7,591 nucleotides of DNA from contig JAUWQK010000067.1 in NCBI GenBank assembly GCA_030611115.1, positions 1-7,591 on the forward strand, given 5' to 3'. How positions within the stretch are numbered: position 1 is the first letter of the stretch; every line of letters starts with the position of its first letter. The notes under the pieces were generated by a model, which had not been told where the DNA came from, ran no database searches, and saw only the letters and a list, made by a program, of their open reading frames with translations. Position numbers and translations under genes: made by a program. The DNA is from Deltaproteobacteria bacterium (lineage in GTDB: Bacteria > Desulfobacterota > Desulfobacteria > Desulfobacterales > ETH-SRB1). Positions 7,054 to 7,591 of this stretch are shown piece by piece.

Positions 7054-7591
7054 ACTCTTCATCCTTAGAAAAACCCAAAACTTCCTCAGAAGAATCAGCC
7101 GGCAGTTGTTCGACATCACGGAGTTTACGGGTTATGGCCCTTGTCCGAACATCGGTTTGATCGATTGTGTTGGAGGCCGCAATCAACTGTTTTTTGACCT
7201 TGTCTAAAATGCCGCCGAATTTGCCAAATTCAGTCTTGACTGCGGCGAGTACATTCCAGACCTCGGAGGATCGTTTTTCAATGGCCAGCGTTCGGAACCC
7301 CATACGCAGACTGTTCAGAATCGCTGAGAGTGTTGTTGGGCCGGCAATGACAACCCGATAGTTTTGCTGGATCTTTTCGAGCTGGCCTGGTTGACGGAGG
7401 ACTTCGGAATAGAGGCCCTCGGTAGGTAAAAACATGATGGCAAAATCGGTAGTCCCGGGAGGATTGAGATATTTGTCATGTATGTCCTTCGCTGAGTTTT
7501 GCACTGTTCGGATAAGCGCGGCTGTTGCTTTCTGCACGGCATCGGCATCGGCAGCGTCCGCGGCATCGGCAAGTCGCAGATAGTCCTCCTG
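7052..7591 (-). CDS. rmuC: DNA recombination protein RmuC, C-terminal part (start lies beyond the right edge)
   Basis: The open frame runs from the window edge to TAA at 7052-7054, giving 179 residues. It contains the RmuC core signature: PPGTTDFAIMFLPTEGLYSE, then AGPTTLSAILNSLRMGF, AIEKRSSEVW, AVKTEFGKFG and RKLRDVEQLP near the C-terminus. RmuC is a coiled-coil protein with a nuclease-like C-terminal domain, known in E. coli for limiting inversions at short inverted repeats. The N-terminal membrane/coiled-coil part is outside the window. The frame continues past the GTG at 7535-7537, so that codon is an internal valine, not the start. A low-complexity Ala-Asp stretch is encoded at 7538-7570. 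Sampled lines are near 53% GC, higher than the following genes. rmuC genes are often found beside restriction-modification genes, which suits this position, but it could equally be the chromosomal flank of the defence insertion. Confidence 0.93.
   Translation of the reverse strand, partial: QEDYLRLADAADAADADAVQKATAALIRTVQNSAKDIHDKYLNPPGTTDFAIMFLPTEGLYSEVLRQPGQLEKIQQNYRVVIAGPTTLSAILNSLRMGFRTLAIEKRSSEVWNVLAAVKTEFGKFGGILDKVKKQLIAASNTIDQTDVRTRAITRKLRDVEQLPADSSEEVLGFSKDEE
7538..7570 (-). repeat. Ala-Asp codon repeat within rmuC
   Basis: Eleven codons read ADAADAADADA, built largely from repeated GAT-GCC units (ggcatc on the plus strand). The neighbouring RmuC sequence is ordinary. Such a short simple repeat can gain or lose units by slippage in steps of three or six bases without breaking the frame. 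Confidence 0.6.

Noticed and set aside
7052..7537. A 161-residue gene starting at GTG 7535-7537
   Set aside because: The frame stays open to the window edge and the preceding codons still match RmuC (QEDYLRL), so this GTG is an internal valine.
7315..7572. An 85-codon minus-strand frame overlapping rmuC
   Set aside because: It is out of frame with a clear RmuC sequence, and its Met-Pro-rich start is a frame-shifted reading of the Ala-Asp repeat.
1..7591. CRISPR array, tRNA or rRNA genes
   Set aside because: No regularly spaced direct repeats and no tRNA- or rRNA-like sequence were seen; nearly all of the window is covered by four coding regions.

Overview
The window is the edge of a bacterial defence-type locus in which every recognisable gene runs on the minus strand. 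Read in transcription order (right to left) it holds: the 3' end of rmuC (7052-7591, cut by the window edge); a 74-base gap; a 1136-residue fusion of an N-terminal phospholipase-D/HKD nuclease-like domain to a Snf2-type helicase (3567-6977); one base later, a 1145-residue Eco57I-like gamma-class adenine-N6 DNA methyltransferase (128-3565); and at the left edge the first codons of an IS630-family transposase with its own promoter and ribosome binding site (1-62, element boundary near 131-143).

The helicase and methyltransferase form a tightly coupled pair: the Shine-Dalgarno of the second gene lies in the last codons of the first. Together they carry the activities that single-chain Type ISP/LlaGI-like enzymes combine in one polypeptide (nuclease, translocase, methylase, recognition domain), but here split in two, with an HKD (PLD) domain as the probable nuclease. 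My inference is a two-gene restriction-modification or phage-defence system; no PglZ, BrxC, DrmA/DrmB or HsdS-like gene is visible.

The methyltransferase reading frame stops just where the IS630 element starts, inside what should be the C-terminal target-recognition region. The stop codon appears to be supplied by the insertion sequence, so the gene is probably a recent IS-truncated allele. Base composition steps down along the operon: about 53% GC in sampled rmuC lines, low to mid 40s in sampled lines of the helicase and the methylase catalytic core, and about 32% (hand count, 286 G+C in 900 bases, 181-1080) in the methylase segment downstream of the NPPY motif. This fits a horizontally acquired module with a separately exchanged recognition domain.

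Organism: a bacterium of moderate GC, probably Gram-negative (RmuC of proteobacterial type, IS630 transposase). A Desulfobacterota-like or other environmental proteobacterial host is plausible, but the sequence does not settle it. No tRNA, rRNA, CRISPR array or convincing intrinsic terminator was seen. The only non-coding stretches are 63-127 (IS leader) and 6978-7051.
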